From NCBI GenBank assembly GCA_043101845.1, contig JBICHN010000002.1, positions 372,001 to 436,000 of the forward strand: a stretch of DNA of 64,000 nt, written 5' to 3'. Below the pieces are notes generated by a model. The model ran no database searches and had not been told where the DNA came from. It saw nothing but the letters and a program-made list of their open reading frames with translations. A program made the position numbers and the translations under genes. This DNA comes from JBICHN01 sp043101845 (lineage in GTDB: Bacteria > Planctomycetota > Phycisphaerae > Phycisphaerales > UBA5793). Of the stretch, positions 42,887-53,600 are shown piece by piece. The first letter of the stretch is position 1; every line of letters starts with the position of its first letter.

Positions 42887-44575
42887 TTACTTCCCGCCGG
42901 ATTTCGCGATCTTCGACCAGGTGTCACGGAGCGTGGAGGTGCGGTTGAACACCGGCGCCCCCTCGGTCGAATCGGGATCGACGCAGAAGTATCCGAGACG
43001 CTCGAACTGGTATACCGTCCCCGGCGAAGCGTCCGTGACACTCGGCTCGAGCTTCGCATTCGGAACGATCTTCAGCGAATCGGGGTTGAGGTTCGAGAGG
43101 TAATCCTCGTTCTCCGACTCGACCTCTTCGGGATCCGCCTTCGAGAAGAGAGTCTCGTACAGACGAACCTCGGCGTCGAGGGCCGTCGGCGCGGCGACCC
43201 AGTGCAGCGTGCCTTTCACCTTGCGGCCGTCGGGCGCGTCACCGCCCCGCGTCGCCGGGTCGTACTCGCAGCGAAGTTCCACGATCTCGCCCGCGTCATC
43301 CTTCACCACCTCGGTGCAGGTAACGAAGTACGCGTAGCGAAGTCGTACTTCGCGACCAGGACCGAGGCGGAAGAACTTCCGCGGCGGATCCTCCATGAAG
43401 TCGTCCCGCTCGATCCAGAGTTCACGAGCGAACGGAACCTTGCGTGAACCGGCGGCCGGATCCTCCGGGTTGTTGATCGCGTCGAGCTCCTCGACCTGAT
43501 CTTCCGGATAGTTCGTGATGACGACCTTGAGCGGGTTGAGCACACCCATAACGCGTGGCGCCGTGCGATTGAGTTCGTCGCGCACGAAGTGTTCGAGCAG
43601 CGACAGCTCAATCACATTCGATCGCTTCGCGATGCCGACGCGATCGATGAAGGCGCGAAGCGCCGCCGGCGGGTAACCCCGTCGCCGCATCGCCGCAAGC
43701 GTCGGCATCCGCGGATCGTCCCAGCCCGCGACATGCCCCTCCGTGACGAGCTGAAGGAGCTTGCGCTTGCTCGTGATCGTGTGACTCAGGTTGAGCCGCG
43801 CAAATTCGATCTGCTGCGGGTGATGAATGCCAAGCTGATCGACAAACCAGTCGTAGAGCGGTCGATGGTCCTCGAATTCAAGCGAACACAGCGAGTGCGT
43901 AATGCCCTCGATTGAATCGGACTGGCCGTGCGCCCAGTCGTACATTGGATAGATCTTCCACGCGTCGCCGGTCCGATGGTGATGGGCGTGCTGAATGCGA
44001 TACATCACGGGATCGCGCAGGTTCATGTTCGGCGACGCCATGTCGATCTTGGCGCGGAGCACCTTCGAGCCGTTCGGAAACTCCCCGGCGCCCATCCGGG
44101 CGAAGAGGTCGAGATTCTCGTCGACCGTGCGACTGCGAAACGGGCTCGGCGCTCCCGGCTTTGTCAGCGTGCCGCGCGTTTCCCGTATCGTATCGGCGTC
44201 CTGATCGTCGACATAGGCGACGCCCTTTTTGATGAGTTCGACGGCCCAGTCGTAGAGCTGTTCGAAGTAGTCGGAAGCAAAGTACTCGTGCTCGCCCCAT
44301 TCGAAACCGAGCCAGCGGATGTCCTCCCGCATGGCGTCGATGTACTTCTGCTCCTCGCGCACGGGATTCGTGTCGTCGAAGCGGAGATGACAGCGACCGT
44401 TGTAGTCCCCCGCGATGGTGAAGCTGATGTGAATCGCTTTCGCATGGCCGATGTGGAGGTAGCCGTTCGGCTCGGGCGGAAAGCGCGTCACGACTCCGTC
44501 GAAGCGACCCGCCTCGAGATGCTCATCGATCGCCTGACGAATGAAGTCCTTCGGCGCTTCTTCGACCGTGGACAT
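42887..44575 (-). CDS. glnS: Glutaminyl-tRNA synthetase
   Basis: 562 residues from ATG 44575. FPPEPNGYLHIGHAKAIHIS carries the HIGH motif; FDDTNPVREEQKYIDAMRED, SIEGITHSLCSLEFEDHRPL and the KMSKS equivalent SHTITSKRKLLQLVTEGHVA are all of the GlnRS type. The class I enzyme charges tRNA-Gln in the cytoplasm. It follows gltX by 88 bases on the same strand. An upstream frame to 44647 would add 24 non-conserved residues. Confidence 0.97.
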   Translation of the reverse strand: MSTVEEAPKDFIRQAIDEHLEAGRFDGVVTRFPPEPNGYLHIGHAKAIHISFTIAGDYNGRCHLRFDDTNPVREEQKYIDAMREDIRWLGFEWGEHEYFASDYFEQLYDWAVELIKKGVAYVDDQDADTIRETRGTLTKPGAPSPFRSRTVDENLDLFARMGAGEFPNGSKVLRAKIDMASPNMNLRDPVMYRIQHAHHHRTGDAWKIYPMYDWAHGQSDSIEGITHSLCSLEFEDHRPLYDWFVDQLGIHHPQQIEFARLNLSHTITSKRKLLQLVTEGHVAGWDDPRMPTLAAMRRRGYPPAALRAFIDRVGIAKRSNVIELSLLEHFVRDELNRTAPRVMGVLNPLKVVITNYPEDQVEELDAINNPEDPAAGSRKVPFARELWIERDDFMEDPPRKFFRLGPGREVRLRYAYFVTCTEVVKDDAGEIVELRCEYDPATRGGDAPDGRKVKGTLHWVAAPTALDAEVRLYETLFSKADPEEVESENEDYLSNLNPDSLKIVPNAKLEPSVTDASPGTVYQFERLGYFCVDPDSTEGAPVFNRTSTLRDTWSKIAKSGGK

Positions 44576-44663
44576 GGTCGCGTTCTCTTCCTGCAAGGGG
44601 CTCAACGGACGGCCCGGCGAGTGTCGCCGACGCCGATCTTGGATCATTGTTCGCCGGGAATCG

Positions 44664-46328
44664 TCAGTCGGCGCTGAACATGCTTCGCATCGACAGGCAT
44701 CGCTCGATTCTGCGGAGCGAGCTGTCCCGCCCGAGAATCACCAGCGTCTCGAAGATCGCCGGGCTCACGACCCCGCCGCTCACGGCGACCCGCAACGGTT
44801 GGGCCACATCGCCGAGCCGGCCGCCCGCATGCTTCTCCGCGTAATTCCGCACCGTCTCTTCGAGCGTTCCCACGGTCCACCCGGGCGCCTTGCGCAAGAG
44901 CGGTCCCAGCGTGGCGAGGTGATCGAAACCGGACGGGCTCCCCTTCGCGAGCGCTTTGCGCGTCGCTTTCGAGAAGTCGTAAGTGATCTCGTCGTCCGGC
45001 ACAATGAAGAATCGGCCGGCGCTCACCGGATCTTCGAGCGTCTTCGACCGCCGCTGGTTCGCCCGGGCGAAGAGTCGGAACTGCTCGGGCGTCAGTCGGT
45101 CGACGAATTCGGGGTGATACGACTCGCAATGTTTCTGCAGAAGTGTCGTCCAGTCATCCTCGCTCAACGCCTGAATCGCGTCGTGGTTGAACGACAGGAG
45201 CTTCACGCGATCGAACTTGGCGGGCGCCTTGATCAACCGGTCGACATCAAAACGCTCGATGAAGAACTTCATGTCGAACTGCTCGACATCCCCGCCGGGC
45301 GACCAGCCGTTGAGCGCGAGGAAGTTGTTGATCGCCATCGGCAGATAGCCGGAGCGACGGAAATCATCGATGTTGATCTCGGGCAGCGCCACTTCGAGCG
45401 CCGAGGCAAGGCGCGACGCTTCGCCGGTCTCGAGCTGGAGATCCTTGTCTTTGAGCCACGCGTCGAACCGCTCCTGGGTCACCGTGTTGTCCGGCGCTTC
45501 GTCGATCTTCCGCTCGCGTACCGTTTGCCGCAGGAGCTTGTCCTTGTCGCGCTTCGACATCTTCGATCCGTCGGGATTGACGACGACCGAAAGGTGCGCG
45601 TAGACCGGTCGGGCGAACCCGAGGGCCTCCTGGATGACCACATGCTTTGCGGTGTTCTTGAAGTGCTCTTCGGCGCGGAGCACATGCGTGACGCCCATGA
45701 GTTCGTCATCGACCACCACCGCGAAGTGGTAGGTCGGGTAGCCGTCGGCCTTGCGAATGACAAAGTCGTCGAGTTCGCCTGCGGGAACGGTGGTTTCGCC
45801 ACGCACTTCGTCGCGAAAGGTCACCGGCCCGTCGGGGACCTTGAGTCGAACGACCGCCGGCTCGCCCGCGTCGAGGCGCTTCTGAACCTCGTCATCGGAG
45901 AGTTCGAGCGCCGCCCGGTCGTAGCGGTAGTTCTCCTTCTTTTCTCGAGCTTCCACCCGCTTCGATTCGAGTTCTTCCGGAGTCTCGAAGGCGTAGTAGG
46001 CCTTGCCCTCCGAAAGAAGGCGGTCGATCTGCTCGTTGTAGAAGTCGAGCCGTTGGCTCTGGAAATACGGGCCCGCGTCGCCGCCGCCGCAACTGTCGTA
46101 CTCCGGCCCTTCGTCCCAGTTGATGCCGAGCCAGCGCAGGTCGCGGAGGAACTCGAGCGAAGCCGCCTCGCTCGACCGGCGCTGATCCGTGTCTTCAATA
46201 CGGAGAATGAATCTGCCACCGCGCCCATTCGCGAACGCCCAGCAGTAGAGCGCCGTGCGGGCGCCGCCGACATGGAGATGTCCCGATGGAGACGGCGCAA
46301 AGCGGGTTCGTACCACTCGATTAGTCAT
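44664..46328 (-). CDS. gltX: Glutamyl-tRNA synthetase
   Basis: 554 residues from ATG 46328. RFAPSPSGHLHVGGARTALY (HIGH region), IEDTDQRRSSEAASLEFLRD, and the PDGSKMSKRDKDKLLRQTV loop (KMSKS) are intact. The C-terminal anticodon-binding domain is of normal size. With a separate GlnRS in the operon, this enzyme probably charges tRNA-Glu only. Divergent from metK. Confidence 0.97.
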   Translation of the reverse strand: MTNRVVRTRFAPSPSGHLHVGGARTALYCWAFANGRGGRFILRIEDTDQRRSSEAASLEFLRDLRWLGINWDEGPEYDSCGGGDAGPYFQSQRLDFYNEQIDRLLSEGKAYYAFETPEELESKRVEAREKKENYRYDRAALELSDDEVQKRLDAGEPAVVRLKVPDGPVTFRDEVRGETTVPAGELDDFVIRKADGYPTYHFAVVVDDELMGVTHVLRAEEHFKNTAKHVVIQEALGFARPVYAHLSVVVNPDGSKMSKRDKDKLLRQTVRERKIDEAPDNTVTQERFDAWLKDKDLQLETGEASRLASALEVALPEINIDDFRRSGYLPMAINNFLALNGWSPGGDVEQFDMKFFIERFDVDRLIKAPAKFDRVKLLSFNHDAIQALSEDDWTTLLQKHCESYHPEFVDRLTPEQFRLFARANQRRSKTLEDPVSAGRFFIVPDDEITYDFSKATRKALAKGSPSGFDHLATLGPLLRKAPGWTVGTLEETVRNYAEKHAGGRLGDVAQPLRVAVSGGVVSPAIFETLVILGRDSSLRRIERCLSMRSMFSAD

Positions 46329-46474
46329 GGGGTCGGAGCCTAGGTTGTCGATCCGGCGCGGACAAAGCGACGCGCGACGCCGCGCCGGGCTATACATGTA
46401 TTTCGCCTGACCCTATGCTCACGGCGCCTCATTGATCCGCTAATCCGGATGAACGGATAAGAAAGATCGCTTCC

Positions 46475-47641
<1,167 letters not shown>

Positions 47642-47680
47642 TTCGCTCGGCCCTGCGACTCGTGCAAACTGATGTCTCTC

Positions 47681-47716
47681 GACGGTCCCGTCCAAAAAGA
47701 ACGGGGCCGTCGCGTT
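47681..47716 (+). terminator. Intrinsic terminator after metK
   Basis: GACGGTCCCGT and ACGGGGCCGTC (47681-47691, 47701-47711) pair with one G-U, loop CCAAAAAGA, then GCGTTATA. Confidence 0.7.
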
Positions 47717-48373
47717 ATATCGAGGGACCAGGGCGGCCCGGGAGACGATCAGGTCTCGCCGGCGCGTCGAGTTGACGCAGTGTCCGGCGGCAGGCTCGGC
47801 CTCATCCTCGAGCGATGGCGCCCGGGTGTGGTCATCAATCTATCGAACTCAAACACGTTCAGATGGCCCCGTGACGGGCCAGCATGGAATCGCCTGGCGT
47901 GGCGTCGGACGGCGCTCGGCGTGTTCTCCGATCGCTCGCGCCCGGCGAGTCCGTCGAACTCGCCGGGCGATCATCCCGCCTCTCTCCCCTGCAATCAGCC
48001 CGATGCCGCGAGTCGCGCTGTCTCTCCGCCATTGCGACTGAGATCAAACTGCTCCGTCGCATTCTCTGAGCGGCGATCGCTCTTTCTCCTCCGCGCCCAA
48101 CTCATCCCTCAATGGATTCGCACATCGATTCGCCGACTCACCTCTACTGCGCGGCGCCGTCCTCGCGTCGCCTGTGCGCACGGCGCGGAACGCCTCCTCC
48201 CCCCGAGATGACCTCCCCCCGGCTGTCATATCGGAAAGGCGTTCCGCGCCGCGTGTCTCGCACTCGGCGAGTAGATCATGACGAACGGCGATGAACCGGT
48301 CATGAATGCAGCGTGAAATGGGACTCATCTGACAGAAAAAGTGCGTGCGCGCCCGCCGTCAGGTTGAGGGGTT
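47717..48373. other. Intergenic stretch without a supported gene
   Basis: No frame here has plausible coding character (Arg- and Ser-rich translations only). It holds two clear structures: a perfect 12-base stem CGCCCGGCGAGT/ACTCGCCGGGCG at 47939-47969, and the larger hairpin at 48181-48251 listed separately. A smaller GGCCC/GGGCC stem is at 47865-47880. Confidence 0.7.
48181..48251 (+). ncRNA. Candidate structured RNA with two exposed CCUCC motifs
   Basis: CGGCGCGGAACGCCT (48181-48195) is a perfect 15-base inverted repeat of 48237-48251. Inside, CCGAGATGAC (48203-48212) pairs with GTCATATCGG (48225-48234) with one mismatch. The left internal loop reads CCTCCCC and the apical loop CTCCCCCCGGCT, so two anti-Shine-Dalgarno-like CCUCCC tracts are single stranded. 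No promoter or T-run terminator is evident. Strand and expression are unknown. Confidence 0.35.
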
Positions 48374-49336
48374 CTATGGGCGCTCGACGCGCCGGCGCAC
48401 CTGCGCCTCGAACCATGCCCACGGGAAATACGGGCCTGGATCGGTCCGATTCCACGGCTGGATTTGATAATGCCCGACGAGTCCGGCGCCGTTGAATCGC
48501 CGCGCCGGCCGGTCGTCGATCGAAAGCGCGCCGGTGGTCGAAGCGCCGGTCGTGGGGGATGGATCGGCGTCAAAACCACCGGTTCCGATGGTCGGCCTGG
48601 CGTCGTCCGGTGATCCATCGCCGATGACGGGCGCGTCGGCGGCTTCCAACTCATCCGCCGCCGCCGCCGCCACCGCCTCGGCGAGCAGTTCCTCGTACGC
48701 GACGGGATCGACAATCGACCACGGGCCGGAGTACGCGTCGCCCTCGGGTCGCTCGAGCGGAACTTCCCATTCGACGGCGAGCCAGCTCACGAGTTCGACG
48801 AGTGATTCGAGCATGGCCGGCGTCCAGGTCTCGGGCCGGTCGGACCACCCGGCGCATTCGATTCCGATCGAGCGGGCGTTGTAGTAGGTCTGCGTATGCG
48901 CGATGTCGCCGACATCGACCATCTGCGTGATCTCGCCGGCGGGCCCGATCACGAAGTGCGCGCTCACCTGCCGGTCGTTGTTCTGAAAGTACCGCACGAC
49001 TCCGGCGTAGTTCCGCGCCTGATTGACCTCGAACGACTCCGCTTCGTCGTACCTGCCCTCGGTCGTATGGAGGACGATCGCATCGACCTCCGCCGCCGTC
49101 CGCGGCCCGCCCTCCGCCCTGCGAAAGTGGGGGGACGCGACCCAGGTCATCGCCGGCCGCGCCGAACGATTCGCGGCGAACACTCCGTCGCGAGGCCCGC
49201 TCTCCTTTGCCGTACTCGCATCGCCTGTGCGCCGTTCCGCCGTCGAATCAATCGACCCGGACTCACTCCTCGCGCACCCGGCCAGTGCGGGGAAGAAGAA
49301 GAGCGACGCGGTAAGAAGCGAGACCTGCAATCGCAC
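48374..49336 (-). CDS. N-acetylmuramoyl-L-alanine amidase lipoprotein (AmpD-like)
   Basis: 320 residues. Signal peptide with lipobox LFFFPALAGCARSES (Cys 21). The amidase_2 fold starts with AIVLHTTEGRYDEAESFEVN (first zinc His), then SAHFVIGPAGEITQMVDVGD and ARSIGIECAGWSDRPE (Glu), and ends in GLVGHYQIQPWNRTDPGPYF with the second His and the lysine position replaced by Arg. Between these, about 60 residues rich in Ala, Asp and Gly (about 225-280) form an insertion. The enzyme cleaves the glycan-peptide link of peptidoglycan and is probably attached to a membrane in the periplasm. Confidence 0.85.
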   Translation of the reverse strand: MRLQVSLLTASLFFFPALAGCARSESGSIDSTAERRTGDASTAKESGPRDGVFAANRSARPAMTWVASPHFRRAEGGPRTAAEVDAIVLHTTEGRYDEAESFEVNQARNYAGVVRYFQNNDRQVSAHFVIGPAGEITQMVDVGDIAHTQTYYNARSIGIECAGWSDRPETWTPAMLESLVELVSWLAVEWEVPLERPEGDAYSGPWSIVDPVAYEELLAEAVAAAAADELEAADAPVIGDGSPDDARPTIGTGGFDADPSPTTGASTTGALSIDDRPARRFNGAGLVGHYQIQPWNRTDPGPYFPWAWFEAQVRRRVERP

Positions 49337-49472
49337 GCGATAAGTGTCCTTTCGACGAAGCGCGGCGGAAAAGAGCGAATTGGAAACAGGAGAGTGGCAT
49401 CATATCGCATATCGAAGCTCGATGACTGGCTACGACGCAGTCGTCAACGAACATTCCAGGTCTTAACGATCT

Positions 49473-49997
49473 TCATTCACGGCCAGGCCCCGCTTTCGCA
49501 GTTACCGCAACGCTATCGAACGAGTCGGACGGCTCCCCGACCGACTCATCACGGAACCGTTCGATGTGTGATCGGAAGGCCCGGTCGACGATGGGGCAGG
49601 GCATGGACGCCATGGCCGATGTAGCCGCCCATCGCACATCAGCGTCCACATCGTCCAGCAGCTTCACCAATGACGAGGCATAGACCTCGTCATGAGTCCC
49701 TGCGGCAACCGATGCGGCCGAGAACCGTGTACCCGCGTGTGGCGAGGCGAAAGCCCCCTTCAGCGGTGATTCGAGAACATCGCGCGGCCGTTCCGCTAAC
49801 ATATGCGACAAGACCTGGTATGTTCCGGCGCCGAATCCGTCACCCATCGCGCCGAGCAGCAGCGGAATCAACCCGTCATCCGGTGTCGAGTCGAACTCGT
49901 CGATGATGGCTACGAAGCTTGTGAGCGCTTCCTGAGAAACATCCTTGGCGTCGGGTAGAGGCTGATTGGCGATAAGAAAGTCGCGTGCCCCCTTCAA
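49473..49997 (-). CDS. HEAT-repeat-like small protein, candidate immunity protein
   Basis: 174 residues from TTG 49997, six bases after the stop of the upstream gene, with GGAGGAG upstream. All-helical, with HEAT-like units: LIPLLLGAMGDGFGAGTYQV, then GTRFSAASVAAGTHDEVYAS and SLVKLLDDVDADVRWAATSA. No signal peptide. Position downstream of an RHS toxin gene and one other small gene suggests an immunity protein, as polymorphic toxins carry serial immunity genes. No family assigned with certainty. Confidence 0.55.
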   Translation of the reverse strand: MKGARDFLIANQPLPDAKDVSQEALTSFVAIIDEFDSTPDDGLIPLLLGAMGDGFGAGTYQVLSHMLAERPRDVLESPLKGAFASPHAGTRFSAASVAAGTHDEVYASSLVKLLDDVDADVRWAATSAMASMPCPIVDRAFRSHIERFRDESVGEPSDSFDSVAVTAKAGPGRE

Positions 49998-50003
49998 TCG
50001 GCA

Positions 50004-50618
50004 CTACTCCTCCGGCCGAAATCGCGACCTGATCGATTGCTGTCGAACGGCTGCCGCGTAACCGGCGGACATGCGATATGCAGAAGGAACATACTCGCCG
50101 GATTCACTCTGCCATAGCGATACGAGGGGGGTCCGCTTACGAATATTCGCCACAATCTTACGCCAGACTTGGTTATAGTTAGACCAAGTAACAATCTCGC
50201 CGGTAGCCTCATTCTTTATCCGGTCGAGATGTTGACAGAGAACAGGAAATGATCCAACTTTCTCCGAGAAGATGAATCGGGCCGAGATCAAGCCGTTGAA
50301 AGACAGCGGCTTTTGAACATGACCGGAGAGAGGAAAGGAGAGATGCGGTGTCCAGTTCGGATTGCATATCCACACATTGATCGAAAGCTCCGCGCGGAGC
50401 TCGGGTAGGAGTTCGAGGACCGCGGTGGTCTCACAGATATGCGTCTTGCGGCCAGTCGGAACGGCGTCTATATCATCAGAATCGTAGAGGGTGATCGCCA
50501 TCCATTCTGCACAGTCATCGATAGAACAGATCCACCTAATGTATTCCTCAGGCAATGCTAAGAATTCAAAAGATCGTCCTCGGCCAACACGATGATACTC
50601 AGAACAATCTAGAATCAT
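50004..50618 (-). CDS. Small cytoplasmic protein next to the RHS toxin, candidate immunity protein
   Basis: 204 residues. Starts four bases before the stop of the RHS gene (ATG within its last codons), the usual toxin-immunity arrangement. No signal or membrane segment. Rich in Trp, Cys and Ile (for example YIRWICSIDDCAEWMAITLY). Base composition is visibly lower in GC than the surrounding region, as is the toxin end. No family recognised. Best guess is the cognate immunity protein; inference from position. Confidence 0.5.
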   Translation of the reverse strand: MILDCSEYHRVGRGRSFEFLALPEEYIRWICSIDDCAEWMAITLYDSDDIDAVPTGRKTHICETTAVLELLPELRAELSINVWICNPNWTPHLSFPLSGHVQKPLSFNGLISARFIFSEKVGSFPVLCQHLDRIKNEATGEIVTWSNYNQVWRKIVANIRKRTPLVSLWQSESGEYVPSAYRMSAGYAAAVRQQSIRSRFRPEE

Positions 50619-53600
50619 GGGTCATTGTAGGGAAAAAAGAATACGTCGTCTATCTCGTCTGAGTTCTTCAGATCTCTCAAGGCATCACGCTCTCGTTTGA
50701 TGGGGTCCGGACGCCGCTTCATTTTCTTTCCAATCTGAAAGGCAATGATCCTATTCTTGAGTCTAAACAGTAGGTCGGCGAATCGATACTTGGCGGGGTC
50801 GTTTTGAACGCGAGTCCGCCGTTCGGGGAGAGATCCGCCGGCTAGGTGTTCGGCGTCCGGATTCATCGATTGGAATGCCTGTTCGACTTCGTCAACCCTA
50901 TCCCTATGGGGCGGCTTGCCTCTTCGCCCATCTGGATTACACGCAGCGTTGTGTACAAGTAGGTAGACCTCAGAAGTGCCGCTCGGGGCCGCGACGAGGT
51001 AGGTGGGTGTTGGAGACACAGAAAGGTTGTAGACGCGATTCGGTGCGACTGTGTGATCGGCAACATATGTGATATCGCGTACAACCGTGCGACAGCCACA
51101 AGCATTCATTAGCTCGTCGTTCTGAATCAGTTCGGCGGCTGCAACCCAAGATCCGGATTCTGTGCATCGGAATGGATGTTCTGGCGTGGTGGTGATGATC
51201 GACGACGTGATAGTGGGTCCATTCTCCAAATCTGCGTGAGCCGCGCAGACTGCTGAGGGTTGAATCGTGATGGTGAGTGTGAGGAGTGCGGGAGCGCTTC
51301 GAACAAATAGTTCCTGAACTGTGGAAGTAAGGAGAGCTCCTGTTTGGGGATTCATTGTTATAACTTTATCGCCACGCTGTAGCTGAGATATGGGAACTGG
51401 TCCGTTTGCTGTCTGGATGAGCGTTCCAGCGGCGAAACAAGCTCCGTCCGCGCGTGGCGTGGCTTCAATGTCACCGGCTTTCCGAAGTCCACGTAACTGA
51501 TTGAGCAGGCGGGCGGCGAATCCAGCGGTTAGTAATTCGGTGGACAGATAGCCCGCTATCTTGCCCATGAGCCGTGCACGTGCTTCCGGTGACAGACAAT
51601 CCCAGTTTCGGATGAGGTGCGCGACATCGGGGAACATCATCTCCAACGCCGGGAGGAGTCCTTCAGAGAGTGCGGTGTCGATAAGGGCGCGAATGCCTGT
51701 GAATACAGCCTTGACAGTTTCGATCGGATGAAAGATCGATCCGCCAAAGTCCTTGACGAAGTCCCACATCCCAGTTCCGTATCCCACGAGGAAGTCGTCG
51801 ATCAGCCAGGCAAGATCCCATGCTTTCTTAAGAAATAGACCCGTCGGATCAAAATACCGGGCGGGATTGCCAGCCACATACTGATACAGATTCGGCCCAT
51901 CCACATACCCCAGCGGATCCTCTTCCAGCCAGCGCCCGAGTTCGGGGCTGTAGTGGCGGTAGCGGGCGAGGTAGAGGTGGGATTCGGGGGCGAAAACATA
52001 GCCGGCGTAGCCGATGCGGTTGTCCGCGCCGTCGGGGTCGGAGAGCGCGCCGGTCGGCAACGCTGCGACGCCCGATGAGCCGTACATCGCGACCGCGAGA
52101 TCGCGGTCGGCGTAAGTAATGCGGCCGTCACGGTTGAGGTCCGCATCCGCGTTGTAGTTCGCCTCATAGATCCAGGCGCCCGCGGCAAGGTCCGCGAGGT
52201 CGCTGTCGTCGAGGTCGACATCTCCATCGCCGTCGAAGTCGGCCGCGTAATGGTGGCGCGCGACGCCGTACGCGTCGTACGACACCCGCTCGTTGAGCAG
52301 GCCGGTGTCATCGACGATCGCGAGGGTCGAGAACTGCTCGTCGGTCAGGTGGTAGTAGTGCTCGTCGTAGTCGCCGTCGAGGTCCGGGTCCTCGCGGTGC
52401 ATGATGATGTCGTCGAGGCCACGCACCCCCCAGGCGTACTGAACCCGTCGATTCGGCGCCGGCGCGTACGGGTCGACCGCCGCGTCATCGACGAGCTCCT
52501 CGAGCAGTCGCCATTGCGCATCAAAGTATCCGATGCGCACTTCATCGAGCTCACCATCCGGCGTCGCCGCGGTGTCGGCGCGCTTCACGCAACGCCAGTG
52601 CAGCCCGTTGTACTCGTACTCGGCGATCGTGTAGCGAAAGTTGTTCTCGTCGACGAACTCGATCCGCACGAGACGATTCCACGCGTCGTGCACATACTCG
52701 TACGCGTCGATGTCGGTGTTGATCTCCGACCGCCAGAGGTTGCCGTTCGCGTCATACATGAATGGCAACGGCGTCGGATCGCCGAGCGCCGGGTCGTTCG
52801 TGAAGTCGCGTTCGGTGAGCTGGTTGATCTCGTTGTGCGCGCGGAGCTCCCGCCGATCGCCATCAGGACCGATGTCGTCGAAGTCACCGTCGCCGGTGAG
52901 GTCGGTCGCGTGCTCCTTCCAATTGCCGAGGATGTCGAGCAGGTACGACTGGCCGCCCTTTCCGTTCGTCCACGAGGCGCCGCCGTCGGACTCACCGCGG
53001 CGGACCGTCGTGAGTCGGTCGAGGTCGTCGTAGTCGAACTCGAAATCCCGGTTGTCGATCCGCGCGCCGGGACGATCGTCGTACCGCGCGAGGATGTTGC
53101 TCGCCTTGTCGAAGGTCGCGAGCCGGCTGATCACCGGCGGCTTCGCAGGAACGGTGGGATGGAGCGGATCTTCCGTGAAGTCCCAGTCGACCCAGCTCAA
53201 CCGTTGCGGCCTGCCGAACCGATCCCACCCGGCGTATTCCCCGGCGGTCCCGGTCTTCCACGCGCCGTAGCGCCGCTGCCCTTCGCGGGTCGCGGTCCGG
53301 TCAAGCTGAATCTCGGGCATCAGGTAGTCCACGATCGCGGCGCGGCTCTCGCCCACGAACTGGTACGAGACGAGGTCGAGCGGCTCGGCGCCCGGCCCGC
53401 TGTCGAAGCCGAGCGACGCGATGCGGCCGATGCGATCGTTGAGCCCGTTCGACGGGCCGTACTTCACGCCGAGCGTCGTCGTGTCGGGATAGGTCACCCC
53501 CGCGAGGCGCAGCCGGTTGCCATGATCGCCTTCGCCCGAACCGGTTGCGACGGGCGCGAACGCGTAGTCGTAATCGACGCTCACGGTGTCGCCGACCGGA

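Noticed and set aside
44541..46343. 600-codon frame antisense to glnS and gltX
   Set aside because: Both synthetases have all catalytic motifs on the minus strand; the plus frame has low-complexity Arg/Leu/Val sequence.
46430..46474. SAM-type riboswitch in front of metK
   Set aside because: Short inverted repeats exist, but no recognisable SAM class core could be placed, so only noted within the metK entry.
47672..48211. 179-codon frame after metK
   Set aside because: It crosses the metK terminator and strong hairpins, and has Arg/Ser/Pro-rich sequence without a family.
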